A program made the translations under genes and the position numbers. DNA of 64,000 nt, from the NCBI GenBank assembly GCA_965223245.1, contig CBDCVY010000013.1, positions 1,984,001 to 2,048,000 of the forward strand, in the 5' to 3' direction. This DNA is from CBDCVY01 sp965223245. Its GTDB lineage: Bacteria; Nitrospinota; Nitrospinia; Nitrospinales; Nitrospinaceae. The first letter of the stretch is position 1. Each line of letters opens with the position of its first letter. Under the pieces are notes generated by a model that saw nothing but the letters and a program-made list of their open reading frames with translations, did not search any database and was not told the DNA's origin. This document shows positions 61,116 through 64,000 of the stretch, one piece after another.

Positions 61116-62357
61116 TTAATTATCACATTCTTCTTCCAAAATATCATCTAGTGATTGACGTCTTCTTGCCAAAACACCTTGATCTCCGTCTACCATCACT
61201 TCTGGAATTAAAGGTTGTGAATTATAGTTTGAAGACATAACGAATCCATAAGCACCAGCACCTCCAATAACAATTAAGTCACCTGGGTTTGGCTTGGGCA
61301 ATCTCCTGGGAACAGGTTCTTCATTTTCTTGTGTTAAAACATCTCCAGATTCGCACACAGGTCCCGCAACTATTAAATCTTGAGAAGAACCCAAATTATC
61401 CCCCACAAACCATATTGGATGGTAGGAGCCATAAGCCATGGGTCTGATTAAATGACAAAAGCCAATATTACACAATACATAATCAAGGCGTTTTCCTCCT
61501 TCATCAAATGTATGATTTAACGCCCTCACCTCTCCAATTAAATAACCACAGCCAGCGACAAACCGGCGCCCAGGTTCAATTTCACAAGTAATTTTTCGGC
61601 CAAAATACTCCTGCAGTTTTCTCTGTCGCTCTTCAATTATAGGCTTATATGCAGAAATGTCCTGCTGTGGAAGATCGGTTCTATATTGGTAAGGAAGCCC
61701 CCCTCCAAAATTTACGGTTTCGATATCATCGAACTCTTTGGCGTAGTCAACCAATTTTCCGGTTATTCTCTTTAAATGGTCCATGTCCCCACCGGAACCT
61801 ATATGAATATGAACACCTGAAATTACGAGTTCATATTGTTGTGTTATAGATTTTACTTCGTTCAAATTTTCATACCAAATACCGTGTTTACTATAAGGAC
61901 CACCTGTATTGGTTTTCTTTGAATGACCTGCACCTTCCCCCGGATTTATTCTAATAGAAACTCGATTTGACCCCTTTCCCAATCTTCTTAAAGTTTGTCC
62001 ATACTCTTCAAGCATTCCCAGGGTACCGCAATTACAATAAATATCATTCAATATGCAAAATTCAGCATCACTGGCACTAAAAAAAACGTCGCTAGTAAAA
62101 CATATATCCTGCGGTTGAAAACCTGCACGTAAAGCACGCTGCACTTCCAAAACACTCACGGCATCAATCTTAATCCCCTGATCTAACATCTCTTTAAGGA
62201 TTTGAATATTTGAATTTGCCTTCATCGCATAGCGTACTACGGGGGCCAGTCCTTTTAGCTCTTCAATAGACTTGCGCAATAATTTTTTGCTGTATACATA
62301 AACTGGAGTTCCATATTTGCGAGCAATCTCCCTGACATCTAAATTTTCGATCTGCAT
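61116..62357 (-). CDS. lysA: Diaminopimelate decarboxylase
   Basis: PLP-dependent fold III enzyme that converts meso-diaminopimelate to L-lysine. 413 residues. PLP lysine K46 in YAMKANSN, phosphate-binding GGGLPYQYR, and the catalytic cysteine segment GPVCESGDVL. C-terminal GAYGFVMSSNYNSQP completes the fold. AGGAGAAG precedes the ATG. Divergent from speA, another fold III decarboxylase, 284 bp away. Confidence 0.93.
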   Translation of the reverse strand: MQIENLDVREIARKYGTPVYVYSKKLLRKSIEELKGLAPVVRYAMKANSNIQILKEMLDQGIKIDAVSVLEVQRALRAGFQPQDICFTSDVFFSASDAEFCILNDIYCNCGTLGMLEEYGQTLRRLGKGSNRVSIRINPGEGAGHSKKTNTGGPYSKHGIWYENLNEVKSITQQYELVISGVHIHIGSGGDMDHLKRITGKLVDYAKEFDDIETVNFGGGLPYQYRTDLPQQDISAYKPIIEERQRKLQEYFGRKITCEIEPGRRFVAGCGYLIGEVRALNHTFDEGGKRLDYVLCNIGFCHLIRPMAYGSYHPIWFVGDNLGSSQDLIVAGPVCESGDVLTQENEEPVPRRLPKPNPGDLIVIGGAGAYGFVMSSNYNSQPLIPEVMVDGDQGVLARRRQSLDDILEEECDN

Positions 62358-62641
62358 TTCTTCTCCTAACCCAAGGTAAAAATTCTCAGAAGTTTATCGT
62401 AAAGTAAAATTTTGAGCAAAATTTCTTTTTTTAAGCAAAAATTTTATGCTCGTATGAGTAGAATTTGTTTGACTTTCCATATCAATCTGATTAAAAATTT
62501 TAAAATAGGAATTAACTAACAAGTATATATACAATTTGGATTCTGAGTTTCCCTTGCTAAAGAAAAGCCGAGTGGGTCAGGCGATTTTAGAATTCAGACA
62601 AAATTTTTGATTTGCAATCAATTCTTAACCACCACAATTAA

Positions 62642-64000
62642 ATGTCTATGGAAAAGTGGAATATAGAAAAATCATTGGAACTTTATAATATTGAGGGTTG
62701 GGGTTCAGGCTTTTTTGGTATCAACCGCGATGGACATTTGTATGTCCGACCGGATCACCAAAGTAAGCAAACCATAGACCTTAAAAAATTAGTCGATGAC
62801 ATCCAATCCAAAGGATATTCTCTTCCTGCCCTAATCCGCTTTTCAGACATTTTGAAATCCAGAATTTCAGAATTAGCGGGTGCATTTGAACGAGCAGCAG
62901 CAGATCATAACTATAAGGGAACTTATTTCGGAGTCTATCCCATCAAAGTCAATCAGCAGCGGCAAGTGGTTGAAGAAATTGTTAAGTTCGGTCGATCTTA
63001 CAAATTAGGCTTAGAAGCAGGCTCAAAACCGGAACTGCATGCAATCCTTGCTATCATGGATGATCCCGATTCGCTTTTAATTTGCAATGGATACAAAGAT
63101 GAAGCTTTTATTCGATTAGCTTTGATGGGAAATAAACTTGGTAAAAAGGTATTTATTGTTGTAGAGCGATTAGCAGAGCTTACCTCTATCGTAAAAGTAG
63201 CCAAGGAATTAAATGTTGAGCCTAATATAGGGTTAAGAGTTAAATTAGTGAGTGCCGGTTCTGGGCGTTGGGCTTCCTCAGGAGGGGAATACTCAAAATT
63301 TGGATTGAGTCCCATTGAACTGGTGGAAGCTTTGGGTATTGCTAATAAGGAAAATATTTTAGAACGTATTCAACTTATTCACTTTCATCTGGGTAGCCAA
63401 ATCACAAATATTCGTAGAATCAAAAGCAGTTTGAAAGAAGTTGGACGTTATTATTCTGAATTAATGAAACAAGGGTGTAATATCCAATACATTGATGTCG
63501 GTGGCGGATTGGGAGTAGATTATGATGGAACTCGCTCGACTTATGCCTCCAGTACGAACTATACACTGCAAGAATATGCTAATGACGTAATTTATCATAT
63601 TCACGAAGTTTGTGAACAGGAGGAACTGCCGCATCCCCACATTATCTCTGAATCGGGGCGAGCTCTTGTTGCCCATCATTCCATTTTAGTTTTTAACGTT
63701 TTAGATATTTACTCATTTCCAGAATTAGAAAATGATATCCAAATTTTAGATGAAGCTCCGGCCGTGGTTCATGAATTACATTATGTTCTTGAGCAAGCAA
63801 CCAACAAAAATATAATTGAATCGTGGCATGATGCTTTGGATTTAAAGGAACGAGCTCACAATGAATTTTTTGTGGGCATGATTTCCCTTAAAGACCGTGC
63901 AATGGCAGACAAAATATTTTGGGGGATTTGTCGCAAAATTCAAGGTCTATCCTCTCGACTCAAATATTTACCTGATGAATTGAAGTCATTAAAACAAAAG
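62642..64000 (+). CDS. speA: Biosynthetic arginine decarboxylase (SpeA), 3' end beyond window
   Basis: 453 codons seen, of about 630-650 expected, open at the window end. Makes agmatine from arginine, first step of the arginine-based polyamine route. PLP lysine K102 in YPIKVNQQ; further signatures GLEAGSKPEL, IHFHLGSQI and YIDVGGGLGVDYDGT. The start ATG at 62642 lacks a clear Shine-Dalgarno; an ATG six bases later is alternative. No stop or frameshift is seen in the part present. Confidence 0.93.
   Translation, partial: MSMEKWNIEKSLELYNIEGWGSGFFGINRDGHLYVRPDHQSKQTIDLKKLVDDIQSKGYSLPALIRFSDILKSRISELAGAFERAAADHNYKGTYFGVYPIKVNQQRQVVEEIVKFGRSYKLGLEAGSKPELHAILAIMDDPDSLLICNGYKDEAFIRLALMGNKLGKKVFIVVERLAELTSIVKVAKELNVEPNIGLRVKLVSAGSGRWASSGGEYSKFGLSPIELVEALGIANKENILERIQLIHFHLGSQITNIRRIKSSLKEVGRYYSELMKQGCNIQYIDVGGGLGVDYDGTRSTYASSTNYTLQEYANDVIYHIHEVCEQEELPHPHIISESGRALVAHHSILVFNVLDIYSFPELENDIQILDEAPAVVHELHYVLEQATNKNIIESWHDALDLKERAHNEFFVGMISLKDRAMADKIFWGICRKIQGLSSRLKYLPDELKSLKQK

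Overview
The window is a single low-GC bacterial chromosomal segment, roughly 38 % G+C by eye. It is gene-dense, with mostly housekeeping and metabolic genes, and I see no rRNA, tRNA, intact insertion sequence, prophage or CRISPR array. Three things point to a Gram-negative autotroph, most likely a Nitrospinota-type marine nitrite oxidiser or a relative. There is an aclB-aclA ATP-citrate lyase operon (reverse TCA cycle), a lipoprotein resembling the heme-b gamma subunit of type II DMSO-reductase enzymes (the NxrC/EbdC group), and a typical outer-membrane set (OprB-like porin, lipoproteins, diheme peroxidase-like cytochrome). The taxonomic placement is inference from gene content.

Layout. 0.2-5.5 kb: sugar-nucleotide enzyme ManC, HEAT-repeat protein, glycosyltransferase, polyprenyl diphosphate synthase, AMMECR1 protein. 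5.5-10.3 kb: the aclBA operon on the minus strand, with a long structured leader region (9600-10050). 10.3-16.1 kb: a 1878-residue DUF11-type surface protein with six near-identical tandem repeats; its promoter is bracketed by a perfect 11-bp inverted repeat. 16.3-19.4 kb: a two-gene operon of an ATP-grasp/FMN hydroxyacid-oxidase fusion and an HpcH/HpaI-like aldolase, which I consider the most unusual metabolic locus here. 19.5-24.5 kb: pentapeptide-repeat proteins with a DUF2269 membrane protein, ComM, an OprB-like porin and a cysteine-patterned exported protein. 24.8-36.5 kb: small hypotheticals, then xerC-hslV-hslU-argB, hrcA-grpE-mutM-radical SAM, and ilvD. 36.5-50.6 kb: lipoproteins, the NxrC-like protein, an M16 peptidase, dnaE, ald, an LRR protein and a Fur-box-controlled diheme cytochrome. 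50.7-54.6 kb: an overlapping acetolactate-synthase-like/aldehyde dehydrogenase pair and an aminoacyl-tRNA-protein transferase. 54.8-59.2 kb: a redox cluster (PCYCGC-like protein, TlpA thioredoxin, His/Met-rich anchored protein, cytochrome b6-type protein, glutaredoxin-like protein, pterin dehydratase). 59.3-64 kb: two DUF2167 paralogues, then divergent lysA and speA; speA runs off the window.

How it fits together. Carbon enters through ATP-citrate lyase. IlvD, ArgB, LysA, Ald and SpeA cover amino-acid and polyamine synthesis. HslVU and HrcA/GrpE cover protein quality control. The NxrC-like, cytochrome b, thioredoxin and peroxidase-like proteins belong to periplasmic redox chemistry. Functions come from reading the translated sequence and from family knowledge; no database search was run.
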